Assembly: GCF_025145845.1 (NCBI RefSeq) | Contig: NZ_CP102253.1 | Span: 2,232,001 to 2,296,000, forward strand | DNA: 64,000 bases | Source: Alistipes shahii WAL 8301 | GTDB taxonomy: Bacteria; Bacteroidota; Bacteroidia; Bacteroidales; Rikenellaceae | Direction: 5' to 3' | Shown here: positions 1 to 8,351 of the stretch, piece by piece | Layout: each line of letters begins with the position of its first letter | Numbering within the stretch: the first letter of the stretch is position 1 | Notes under the pieces: model-generated | The model's input: the letters and a program-made list of their open reading frames with translations, nothing else | Databases searched by the model: none | Told to the model about the DNA's origin: nothing | Translations under genes and position numbers: made by a program

Positions 1-165
1 CGGTTCGGATTCTCTCTCCCTACCGAGAAGCGGAGTATATGTCAAAGAACCTGCGTTTGCGTTTTCAATGTTGAATACTACGAAAATCATACATAACTCA
101 TTATGGCAGAAATAGTTGGCGGATAGCAGAAAAGTGCATGATTATTACTTCCCCTTATCGGCAGA

Positions 166-193
166 ATAAAAAAAGGACGGCTCATGCCGTCCC
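166..193 (-). terminator. Intrinsic terminator
   Basis: A 7-bp GC-rich stem (GGACGGC / GCCGTCC) with a TCAT loop is followed, on the minus strand, by a run of T. It lies just past the stop of the minus-strand gene 218-985. Confidence 0.75.
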
Positions 194-217
194 TTATCAT
201 CCGATATGTAATTGGAT

Positions 218-985
218 TTATCTGAAATTCGCGCCTACCGTCGTCCACTCCTTATCCTTGTAAGATGTCCAGATTCCCGATATACTCTCGTCATTGTCAA
301 GGAATTTCGGATTGTCCGTATAGCCGAAGAAATAGACGATGCGCGAAATCAACAGCATTCTGTTATAGGAAACCTTATTGGGATTCGTACTGCGGTTATC
401 TTCCTCTTTGAACTTTTCCAAAAGCGGCAAAAAACACTTGATGGCAAGCGTTATCTTGTAACAACTTTTGAGATTCACCGAAAATCCGTCCAATCCGAAA
501 GAACGGGTGTTTGACAACTTGGCATAGAGTTCTGCCACGTTGTCAGCAAGCAACTTGCCCAACATCCGTTTTGCAAGGTCGGATTCAAGGGTCGCACCGT
601 GCTCGCGCCCTCGCCATGCACGGATTTTGGCATCGGGATTTTCTTGCAGGTACTTGGCGAAAGTCCGAAACTCCTCGAATACCGAGGTCGGAACCTGCTG
701 CACATTTTCCGTCCGTTCCTGTACCACATCATAGACAAAGAGTATCGCCATCCAAAATTTCTCGGTGTCGATACCCATGGCCCGCAGGGAACGGATAATC
801 GGAGCGTTCTCCAAATACTGCTCTTTCGTAAAGGGGCTTTTCAACCGCCCGTCCTCCAACTGATGCACGAAATCCCATCCGCGGAAAGAATCGGTTTGAA
901 AATACTCTCCACAACTGTCGTCGAACTCCCATGTAGGATACATTCGGTTAGCAATCTCGGAAACATAATCGTAAAGCGGGTCCAT
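218..985 (-). CDS. Conserved hypothetical protein of mobile elements
   Basis: This 255-residue protein has no signal peptide or membrane segment and is probably cytoplasmic. It is rich in aromatic and charged residues and mostly helical by composition. I recognise no catalytic motif and assign no function. The ATG start at 985 is supported by a minus-strand -7 box at 1006-1013, and a strong terminator follows the stop, so it looks like a single-gene transcription unit. Its composition is less AT-rich than the ORFs to its right. Its position near the left edge of the accessory region suggests cargo of the leftmost element. Confidence 0.7.
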   Translation of the reverse strand: MDPLYDYVSEIANRMYPTWEFDDSCGEYFQTDSFRGWDFVHQLEDGRLKSPFTKEQYLENAPIIRSLRAMGIDTEKFWMAILFVYDVVQERTENVQQVPTSVFEEFRTFAKYLQENPDAKIRAWRGREHGATLESDLAKRMLGKLLADNVAELYAKLSNTRSFGLDGFSVNLKSCYKITLAIKCFLPLLEKFKEEDNRSTNPNKVSYNRMLLISRIVYFFGYTDNPKFLDNDESISGIWTSYKDKEWTTVGANFR

Positions 986-1005
986 AGCAGTAACATTCGG
1001 TTAAA

Positions 1006-1013
1006 CAAAGATA
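1006..1013 (-). promoter_or_regulatory. Bacteroidetes -7 box (TATCTTTG) for 218-985
   Basis: CAAAGATA on the plus strand reads TATCTTTG on the minus strand, matching the Bacteroidetes -7 consensus TAnnTTTG. It lies about 20 bases upstream of the start codon at 985. Confidence 0.6.
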
Positions 1014-1079
1014 GGAAAATTCGCCTGAAATTCCGCTGAACAACCAGCCCTTAAACTTGTATTTATTAAAGATTTTTAT

Positions 1080-1087
1080 TATATTTG
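1080..1087 (+). promoter_or_regulatory. Bacteroidetes -7 box (TATATTTG)
   Basis: TATATTTG in an AT-rich gap, facing right toward the cluster of small and TGA-interrupted ORFs from 1215 to 2375. It would serve as their promoter. Confidence 0.5.
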
Positions 1088-1214
1088 TAATAGCAAATCC
1101 GAGAATAGGGAAATTCTACTGCTTCCATAGAAAATAAGTTTATAGGACGGATAAGGACGGCATTATTTGCTGTCCTTGTCTTTGCTTCCTATTTCCACAT
1201 TTTTTGAGTGTGAA

Positions 1215-1355
1215 ATGAAGATTTCCTTTAATACTATCAATCCAGAATCAAAAATTATGGAAGATACGGATAACGAGATAGTAGGTATTGCTCAAAACTG
1301 TCCTGTGCAAACTGCTCAAAAGTGTCCTATATATACACTACCTACTTATACATAA
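1215..1355 (+). CDS. Small hypothetical ORF, 46 residues
   Basis: The ATG at 1215 opens a 46-residue ORF ending in TAA. The peptide carries a short internal repeat (AQNCP then AQKCP) with two cysteines. It lies about 130 bases past a -7 box and 20 bases before the next start at 1376, on the same strand, so it may be the first gene of that unit. An in-frame upstream ATG at 1167 would add 16 hydrophobic residues, but 1215 looks the better start. No family was recognised, and it may instead be the degraded front of a longer gene. Confidence 0.3.
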   Translation: MKISFNTINPESKIMEDTDNEIVGIAQNCPVQTAQKCPIYTLPTYT

Positions 1356-1375
1356 CCTAATAAGTCTTGCAGACC

Positions 1376-1570
1376 ATGTACTACCATATCAAAGACCATA
1401 AATGATTCGACAACCGCAAGCAGGCCAAAGACCATTACGGCATTGCCTGTTTTCGAAAATTGTTGCATCTAAAAGAAATCATATTTACGAACAATCAAAA
1501 TTCCATTGCCAACGATGAATTATACCGTAATCCCCAAATCAATCGTGAACTTTCAGACGGGAAACAGTAA
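1376..1570 (+). pseudogene. 64-codon ORF with one in-frame TGA (Trp position)
   Basis: Reading from ATG 1376 to TAA 1568-1570 gives 64 residues interrupted once, by TGA at 1403-1405 (codon 10), in the context HIKDHK-stop-FDNRKQAK, where tryptophan would fit. There is no frameshift. The stop overlaps the next ORF's start at 1515 by 56 bases in another frame, as in a coupled gene pair. The function is unknown; the basic, aromatic composition is compatible with a small DNA-binding protein. Under the standard code only 9 residues would be made. It is either a pseudogene or a gene read with TGA as Trp. Confidence 0.5.
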
Positions 1571-2375
1571 ACCCGTCGATATTTACGTGTGAGCAACCAT
1601 TAAATGTTGTTCCAATCACGAGACGAACATTTCCCATGTAACAGAAGAAAAGCTATCCTTACTGACGGGATTGGATGAACGAACAATCCGACGTGTTATC
1701 AAACGCTTAAAGGATGCAGGTTACCTGACCGTACAGACTACCATTAAAGAAGATGCAGACAGAGGATTTATAAAGCGAAATTCCTACTATATAAAGCCAG
1801 CAAACAAAAACTATTTCTTCCTCGACAACAGTTTCTTTAAGCGGAACTATCCCGCCAAGATTGCAGGCTTCCTGCTCTTATTAAAGGCAATATGCCTTAA
1901 TAATACGGATACCATCCAATGAAGCAATTCCCAAATTGCAAAGAGTATCGGTTTATCGAGGAACACAACCACAGTCCTCATTAAAGAGTGCCTGCAATTA
2001 AGGCTTATAAAGCCTATTTCTAAAGGCTATGAACTGACGGCAGGCTGTTTTATCAATTCCTCTGTTAAAAAGACCAATGCAGGGATTTATAAGGAGATAT
2101 GCGATTTCTGCAAGGTGAAAGGTGTTGCCGTTCCCAAGTGGGATAAACGAGCGATGTCCGTACTGCTTATCAAGTATAATGCAATAGGCTTATCGAGAAC
2201 AGAGCCAATAAGCATAACCTACCAACTCGATAAACGATGCAAGACTCTACCCGAAAAGGTATCGTTGGCCTATTTTATAAAGGTGCTCGATATGCAGGAA
2301 CAATATAAAGCCGTTACGGAACGAGCAGAACAAGCAAAACAGTTTAAGGAAGAGTTCAAAGGTTTTGAGTTTTAG
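1515..2375 (+). pseudogene. Winged-helix DNA-binding protein ORF with two in-frame TGA codons
   Basis: ATG 1515 to TAA 2375 reads as 286 codons in one frame. The only interruptions are TGA at 1590-1592 (codon 26, DIYV-stop-ATIK) and 1920-1922 (codon 136, DTIQ-stop-SNSQ), both natural Trp positions. One normal TGG is present (VPKWDKRA). The product would hold two helix-turn-helix stretches, around residues 43-75 (EEKLSLLTGLDERTIRRVI) and 138-165 (SQIAKSIGLSRNTTTVLIK), and a charged helical C-terminus. This layout resembles replication-initiator or regulatory winged-helix proteins of Bacteroides mobile elements. Under the standard code it is broken into pieces. The frame is otherwise perfect, which is unusual for a decaying gene. 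Confidence 0.55.
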
Positions 2376-2565
2376 ATAGTCAGCAAATAAATCATCCATA
2401 TCCAGCCCTCATGCTTACGCATGCAGTGCTTTTCCCATTTAATAAGAATAAGAATATGACATAGTTTGCGGATATTTGATTTATATAGACCTTATTAATT
2501 GTGTCATCAGCTATTAATCAAATATTTATATAAAATCAAAAGTATCTGTGTTCTAAAATATTCAC
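2376..2565. other. AT-rich intergenic gap
   Basis: About 190 bases with no ORF. It holds the near-palindrome CATGCTTACGCATG near 2411-2424 and leads into the KAP gene promoter. Nothing else was recognised. Confidence 0.4.
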
Positions 2566-2573
2566 TATATTTG
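2566..2573 (+). promoter_or_regulatory. -7 box (TATATTTG) for the KAP NTPase
   Basis: TATATTTG lies 32 bases upstream of the KAP NTPase ATG at 2606 and matches the Bacteroidetes -7 consensus. Confidence 0.6.
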
Positions 2574-2962
2574 CAATAAAGAATTTTACTCAAACTTATC
2601 TAACCATGAGACGACAATTTATACTTGACAAAGAGATTGTCCTAAATGAGCAAACCGATTTGTTAAATACAGCGGGATATGCCAAAAATATAACTAAAAT
2701 AATCCAGAATGCCCCTCAAGGGCGTGTATTTACCATCGGTCTTTTTGGAAGTTGGGGGTCAGGAAAATCATCAATTATTGAAACCGTAAGAGAGAATTTG
2801 ACAAAGAATAGAAAGTCAAAAGTCAAATTCATATCTTATGATGCGTGGAAATACGTTAATGATTCTTTCAGAAGAATGTTTTTGTTTGAAGTTCAAAGAG
2901 GGCTTGGACATCAAAGAACGTCCCTAATGGATAAGTTCTATCAAAATAGTAGTCAAGATATA

Positions 2963-2971
2963 GATGTCAAG
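2963..2971 (+). repeat. Target-site duplication, left copy
   Basis: GATGTCAAG occurs here and again at 4297-4305, immediately flanking the IS. The next base is A in both copies, so the duplication is 9 or 10 bp. Confidence 0.85.
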
Positions 2972-2972
2972 A

Positions 2973-4296
2973 CATTAGTGTCCCGTTAAAATTGGGACGA
3001 AGTTAATATTAATCAAATAGTCCCTCCAAGAGGGGATAATCGAGTTCTTTGACATCGTTGAAATTAGTCTTTTCGAAGAGATCTCTCAGTGGAGTCTTAT
3101 CCGTTAGTGAGATGCTCAAAATCTGCAGGACCTCATAAGTTGACCGCTTTAGTCGCATGTCGTGTTGGACGATGGCGACAAGGCAATAAGTTATGATTGC
3201 AGAGCAAATTTGTATTCTGACAGCGTTCTCTGTAGTGCCCCAGAATTTCTTAATCTTGAGGTGCTGCTTGAGCCACTTGAAGAACAACTCAATCTGCCAT
3301 CGGTTCTTGTAGAGATTAGCAATTTCGAGAGCGGTAAGATGGAATGCATTCGTCAAAAATGCGAAGTCTCTGTCTTGCTCGTCATCGTGAAATCTCACAA
3401 GTCGCAGCCTCTCAGGAAACTTCTTCTGTGTGTTCACATCCGTGAGTTCAATAACGGAATCAGAAAGCACATTCTTAGGCAATCTACGTTTCCATTTCGT
3501 ACACTTGTACTGTAAGTTCTTCTTCGCCCGAACCACGAAGTATGATTCATTAAGACAAATCTTGTAGAGTTCCTTGAATGCATTGTAACCACGGTCAAAT
3601 ACGTAGTAAGAACCTGATTCATAGGGAATCTCCTTCATTGCCTTTGAATCGTGTACCGATGCAGTCGTAATATGGAAGAAAGCAGAAACTTGGGACTCCA
3701 GATCATAAAGGACATGCGCCTTAACGCCTCCTTTCTTCTTGCGGAACTTTGCCCACCAGAATACTGACAAGCAGAGCGGAATCGTTGTTGAATCAAATGC
3801 ATAAACATTCCCCTTCAGCTTGAAGATGTCGGTTGCTCGTTTCTTGCGAGCCTGTTCCATCATGAAGAAGGCAAAGTCTTCAAAGATCCTGTAGTCACGA
3901 TTCTGATTCGCTGTGGCAAATGTCGTTTTCGCTATTGGATTACGCCCCATTCCAAGGTGATAACATTTGGATTGGTGAGTCTCCAATGCAACGACAACAT
4001 CACGCAGGCTCTCACGGTTACAGAGTTGTCCGAACATGAGTGCCATGAGCTGATTCCAGCAGGTGAAGTTCTTGACATACCTGTTCCCATCATACTTGTC
4101 AACCAGGTGACGGAACTTGTTGTTGTCGAGAAATGCAACCAATTGAGCGAATACATATTTGTCTTTGTTCATAGAGCAGTCCCTTTATGGGCTGCAAAAT
4201 TACAAATTCAAATCGTCGCACATGAAAAATTACTTCTAATAGACTATGTTTCAACTATTTCAAAGACCGACTTGCCCGCTTTTACGGGACAGTAGT
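2973..4296 (-). mobile_element. IS4-family insertion sequence, about 1.32 kb
   Basis: The element lies between 9-10 bp direct repeats and has imperfect inverted ends sharing TGTCCCGT (left near 2979, right reading inward from 4291). It holds a single minus-strand transposase gene. Excising it restores the KAP NTPase frame exactly, which fixes its borders to within one or two bases. Confidence 0.85.
3009..4172 (-). CDS. IS4-family transposase (DUF4372 plus DDE domain)
   Basis: This 387-residue transposase starts with a DUF4372-type N-terminal region (residues 1-75, KYVFAQLVAFLDNNKF). A DDE domain follows, with the first acid in VYAFDSTTIPL (about 151), the second in YYVFDRGYNAF (about 218), and the IS4 signature YKNRWQIELFFKWLKQHLKIKKFWG supplying the third acid near 313. 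The length is normal for Bacteroides IS4 elements and no frameshift is seen, so it is probably active. It is encoded opposite to the gene it interrupts. It acts on the ends of its own element by cut-and-paste transposition. Confidence 0.92.
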   Translation of the reverse strand: MNKDKYVFAQLVAFLDNNKFRHLVDKYDGNRYVKNFTCWNQLMALMFGQLCNRESLRDVVVALETHQSKCYHLGMGRNPIAKTTFATANQNRDYRIFEDFAFFMMEQARKKRATDIFKLKGNVYAFDSTTIPLCLSVFWWAKFRKKKGGVKAHVLYDLESQVSAFFHITTASVHDSKAMKEIPYESGSYYVFDRGYNAFKELYKICLNESYFVVRAKKNLQYKCTKWKRRLPKNVLSDSVIELTDVNTQKKFPERLRLVRFHDDEQDRDFAFLTNAFHLTALEIANLYKNRWQIELFFKWLKQHLKIKKFWGTTENAVRIQICSAIITYCLVAIVQHDMRLKRSTYEVLQILSISLTDKTPLRDLFEKTNFNDVKELDYPLLEGLFD

Positions 4297-4305
4297 GATG
4301 TCAAG
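4297..4305 (+). repeat. Target-site duplication, right copy
   Basis: GATGTCAAG, identical to 2963-2971, directly after the right inverted end of the IS. Confidence 0.85.
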
Positions 4306-6986
4306 AATAAAATTTCACCCCTGAAAATATTTTCACTAATCGCCGCATTAATAATTACGATTATCTTGGTGCAATTTTCCGTTCAGGAAATTGATACTAA
4401 AGTTTCTATATATTCTATTATAGCTCTTGTAGGAGTGTTGGGCGGAATATTAACAGGTGCTTTCAACCAACTTAAAGTATCTGTCCAAAGACCTCATATT
4501 TTTGCGCCAGAACAATTCGAGCAATGTTTTAAAGAAATGATAGAGGCAACGCTAAAGCCAGATATATTGAAACGCGTTTTAGAGTTTATTTTACCGAACA
4601 CGGACCGTCAGAAACAAATAATAATAGTAATTGACAATGTGGATAGATGTAATAATGAACAGGCGTATAATCTATTAACAGACATCAAAACATTCTTAAG
4701 TAATGAACCATATAATATTATCTTTATTATTCCTGTGGATGATGAGGCATTGAGGAAACACATATTAGGTTCAGTAAAAAACGTAACGGACGATTGCGCA
4801 AAGGAAAAAGAGGAGTTTTTACGTAAATTTTTTAATGTTGCGATAAGAATAAAACCGCATCAACCAACTGAAATGTATGAATTTGCAAAAAAACTAAACG
4901 ATAAATATAATCTAGAGTTTTCTAACGCAACTATCAATATTGCATCTAAAGAGTATGCAAGAAATCCTCGTCGTATTATCCAATTATTCAATAATCTATC
5001 GGCAGAATTAAATAATTTCCCTGCAGATTTTGCAGTAAAATATGAAACTTTAATTTGTAAATTATTAATAATACGAGAGGAGTATTATGCTTATTATCAA
5101 GAGGTATTACAAGACTATTCTCTATTCGAGAAAGGTATTGTTCCAAAGAGTTTAGAGAAAAATTCGGAACTCAAACGCTTATTGGATGATACCAGAAGTT
5201 ATACATCTAATTGCGATAGTTTTGTCATTTCTAAAATACTAACAAATTCGGATAGCCTATTTGCCGATATACCACAAAAAATAAAGGATATAATAGATTC
5301 GCATAATGTTACAGATGCATTGAAGGAGCTTCCAATATGGCTTGCTGAAAATGTTTCGCATTTAGACAAATTAACTACTTATTGCCTACATAATATAGAT
5401 AGAACGATAAGACATAAACTATGGGATACTGAATTCAAAGCATATTTTGAGTTTATTGCAGCAGTCAATCCATCAGTACAATTTACATATAATGACAATT
5501 TAAGATTTGAAGAAAAATTCAGATTGTCATTAGATGAAATTATCGTTGTTGCAAATAACCCAGAACAGATTGTAGCCTATTCTTGTAATTTATATAGGCA
5601 AGGATTACGATACATAACAGACGGTATCTCATCATACCTTCTAAAGAACGAGCGTTCTGCTGGGATTTGGGATAGTTATTTTCATGAATGTATCCGACAA
5701 TATAATGATGCCTCTGTAATAAAACCTTTAGGTGTACTATTCACCAAGGTGTATAAACAAGACCATTTCTCTTTGACCGAACTAAATCAAGCGCAAATAG
5801 ATTATTTGGTTAATGACGATTTACTTTCATATGCAATAGAGCAATGGCCAGATTTAGACAATGATAATATTTACATCAAGGATGTTGTATACATATCACA
5901 GAAGCGCCAGATTTCAGAAAATGTTGTTATAAAGATTTATGAGAAAATACACCATATTTTAGGAGACTTGAGGGGCGTTTCTCAAAGTATTATTCTAGAA
6001 AAATTGAAAGCCATAAATATTGTGACAGAAAATTTATCATTAACCAATAATCTGCCCTCTATTCAAAATATTGTTACTCTAATCGCTGGAACGAGGCCAA
6101 TGCCTCATCCCTCATATCCATCACATCGGAATTACGATCAAAACATTAGGTTTATAGATGAGTGTACTAATGATGATACAGCCATTGAAACCGTTGTTAA
6201 ATTTGGTTGCATTACATATAAGGTGTCAAGTGGTCGAATTGCAATTGACAATATAATAGATCCATTCTTCGCTCAATCCTCAAATATAATTTTAGATCAA
6301 TTATTATGGTTAAAAAATAGATGGGGATTTAACTTGTATCCTTTGGCGAATTATATTCTTAAATTCAAGTCGTATAACAACGATAAATTAATGGAATTAT
6401 TTGCAGATCATTTTACAGCTAAACCTAACAATAGGTATATTCTTTCGGAAGAAATAATACAAACGAAATTAGATGAGATGTTAAAATTTGCCATTCAACA
6501 TAATAGTTCCCAAATGTTTGATTGGTTGAATGCAATTTCTCTTAAAAGTGAGAGGATTAAAGCTATGTTAATTCCTATTATATCGGAAAAAACGATTGCA
6601 GATATACAAACTTTACCAAAGGACTTGATGAATCTGGCTGTAAATAGTATCAATAAAACAAACATTGAAAATTATAAGAAATATCCAGACTTCTTAACTT
6701 ATCTGGCTCAAAATGGTAATATGCAACAGAAAAGTTATTTAGCAGGGATGTTCTCTGATATGCTAAATAAAAATGAGAATGTAAATGTCGTATTAGGCAT
6801 AATACAGTCATTCAATTCATTAAAACAGGTAGATTGCAAGTTGCTTACAACGCAAATACAACGCATAATGGAGGGGCTAGATAGTCTACCAGATGATAAT
6901 GAATATTTAACAGCGATGAGTTACTTAAATTCTTTACTTCAACCATTAACACGCGCAAAAGAAGATAAAAAAACAGCGTAATATTG

Positions 6987-7016
6987 GGGATGCCATCGTT
7001 TTGGCATCCCTTTTTT
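6987..7016 (+). terminator. Intrinsic terminator after the KAP gene
   Basis: A 9-bp stem, GGGATGCCA / TGGCATCCC, is followed by six T, six bases past the KAP stop codon. Confidence 0.85.
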
Positions 7017-7086
7017 ATCCTGCCCACAAACAGATACATGAATCAAAGCCCCCTCCCTATTGTCAAATGTAAAACCGTTTTATAAT

Positions 7087-7473
7087 ATGAAAACACTTGA
7101 CAGAAAGGCGGCGGAGATTTTCCGCGCATTGTTGGCTCTGCAAACAACCAAAATCGACAACTCGGACGGTACTTATATGCCCGTCTACCTTGAACTGATC
7201 GGCCGTATCGACAACTACAACTTTTTCTCGCTGGCTCATTACGGACAGCAAAACGGAGATGCCATGCGAGACCCCGAAATGCTCTTTGCCCTGCACAAAG
7301 AAACACAGCAATTCATTCCGTACTATTACCGCAATGACTACTGCGGCATCGAGCAGAACAGCGTGAAATGGTCGGAAGATGGAATAGCGTTGAATCCTCG
7401 CTTGCAGGCAGAACACACCACATTCGCTAATCAATGGCTCCGTAACATAGCCGCTCAACAAGGAATCCTATGA
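7087..7473 (+). CDS. Conserved hypothetical protein of Bacteroidetes mobile elements
   Basis: I chose the ATG at 7087 (MKTLDRKAAEIF) over a TTG nine codons upstream, giving 128 residues. The protein has no signal or membrane segment. Its middle part (YLELIGRIDNYNFFSLAHYGQQNGDAMRDPEM) resembles small proteins that I associate with the DUF6908 family of conjugative elements; this match is from memory and uncertain. Its TGA stop overlaps the next gene's ATG (ATGA), so the pair is translationally coupled. It is more GC-rich than the KAP gene before it. No enzymatic motif is visible. Confidence 0.65.
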   Translation: MKTLDRKAAEIFRALLALQTTKIDNSDGTYMPVYLELIGRIDNYNFFSLAHYGQQNGDAMRDPEMLFALHKETQQFIPYYYRNDYCGIEQNSVKWSEDGIALNPRLQAEHTTFANQWLRNIAAQQGIL

Positions 7474-7745
7474 CAGCACAACGATTGGTAGAGAACTGCG
7501 TACTGACGAATCAAACCGCAGTCGTGGACGAAATGCTGAACAAGCACCTGCTACCAGAAGAATATATCTATCCGTTCCTGGGCGATGTTATGGAATGGTG
7601 GCTTATTGACAGTTGGCTGGCAGAACGTCTGAAACGCGAGGGAGAAGTTATCATCGAGGAATACGGTTGCTGTTGGTGGGGCAGGTTAGCGAGTGGGCAG
7701 GCAATCTGTATGGACAGCGTTATACAAGAGATAGCCGCAGGATAA
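7470..7745 (+). CDS. Conserved hypothetical protein, partner of 7087-7473
   Basis: This 91-residue protein starts at the ATG overlapping the previous stop by four bases. It is tryptophan- and cysteine-rich (VMEWWLIDSW, YGCCWWGRLASGQAI). The segment WWGR-SGQAI-MD-VIQ-I looks like a conserved hypothetical protein commonly carried by Bacteroides integrative elements. I assign no function. The tight overlap with its neighbour suggests the two products work together. Confidence 0.65.
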   Translation: MTAQRLVENCVLTNQTAVVDEMLNKHLLPEEYIYPFLGDVMEWWLIDSWLAERLKREGEVIIEEYGCCWWGRLASGQAICMDSVIQEIAAG

Positions 7746-8001
7746 CGTGCGGAACACTCTATATACGCTGTCGGTCGGTTGGCTGATTATCGGCTACTTG
7801 TAATCCTTACGGCTATTACCAAACCGTCAAAACAGATTTTAAGTCGGCATATTCTCGATAATTGAGGGTTGGAATGATTTGCAACTCCCGATTAGAGGGA
7901 ATATGTCGGCTTATTCTTTATAACGGAATATCCCAACCAATGAAGAACTTTTTAGAACATCAATCTTGATTTTCTGAAAGTTTAGCGCGTTCTTTGTAAC
8001 T
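7746..8001. other. Non-coding gap upstream of the promoter-leader module
   Basis: About 255 bases without a convincing ORF. Near 7848-7905 there is an imperfect inverted repeat (GTCGGCATATTC facing GAATATGTCGGC) that could form a stem. I see no gene and no promoter in it. Confidence 0.4.
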
Positions 8002-8351
8002 ACAATACCCCACGAGTGTTGCGTATTGAGAAACATTTTCTAACTTTGTGGTGCTGTCCCGAATGGGCGGTAACATATTAGTTTAGTGAAAGTGTTTCGC
8101 TAATCCTTGTACCGAAATCTGACAGTTTCTACAAAGACGAGGATAACGACAACGCTCATCACCGTGTATAGGCATATATCATCTGATATATTCTATTCGG
8201 TGTGGGGTATTGTTTCTTATTCGTCTTTGGGTTTTGTCAGAACCTCGGTACAGATAACGAACAACTCCACACTTTCTTTTTTGTATTTATCCACCGCATA
8301 GGAGTTGTACGGTAAAACGTGCGTCACTTGTTTTACTTAAATAATCTCATT
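8002..8351 (+). promoter_or_regulatory. Promoter plus structured leader bounded by inverted repeats
   Basis: The 12-mer ACAATACCCCAC at 8002-8013 is repeated inverted at 8202-8213. Between them lies a -7 box, TAACTTTG (8041-8048), facing right. The leader runs about 300 nt to the lipoprotein ATG at 8352. It holds a stem at 8174-8180/8185-8191 and a second 8-bp stem, GTGTGGGG (8200-8207) with CTCCACAC (8265-8272), followed by the T-rich run TTTCTTTTTTG, as in an attenuator. The same architecture recurs at 16876-17233 on the other strand. It could be an invertible promoter, a regulator-binding site with an RNA attenuator, or both. Confidence 0.6.

Larger units (their letters stand above)
2606..6981 (+). 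pseudogene. KAP-family P-loop NTPase interrupted by an IS4-family element
   Basis: Joining 2606-2971 to 4306-6981 restores one frame of 1013 residues (122 + 891). The N-terminus carries a Walker A motif, GSWGSGKSS, at residues 48-56. Two membrane segments follow at about 130-147 and 156-174, inside the NTPase domain as is typical of KAP proteins, and a Walker B stretch, IIIVIDNVDRC, lies at about 227-237. A long helical C-terminal region of roughly 650 residues follows. KAP NTPases are membrane-associated ATPases often found on plasmids and in defence islands; a phage-defence role here is only an inference. The IS insertion separates Walker A from the membrane and Walker B parts, so the gene is presumably inactive. 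The fresh target duplication and intact frame indicate a recent event. Confidence 0.85.

Noticed and set aside
8107..8301. 64-codon ORF within the leader as a leader peptide
   Set aside because: The second leader copy has no matching ORF at this position, and the conserved features are stems rather than codons.
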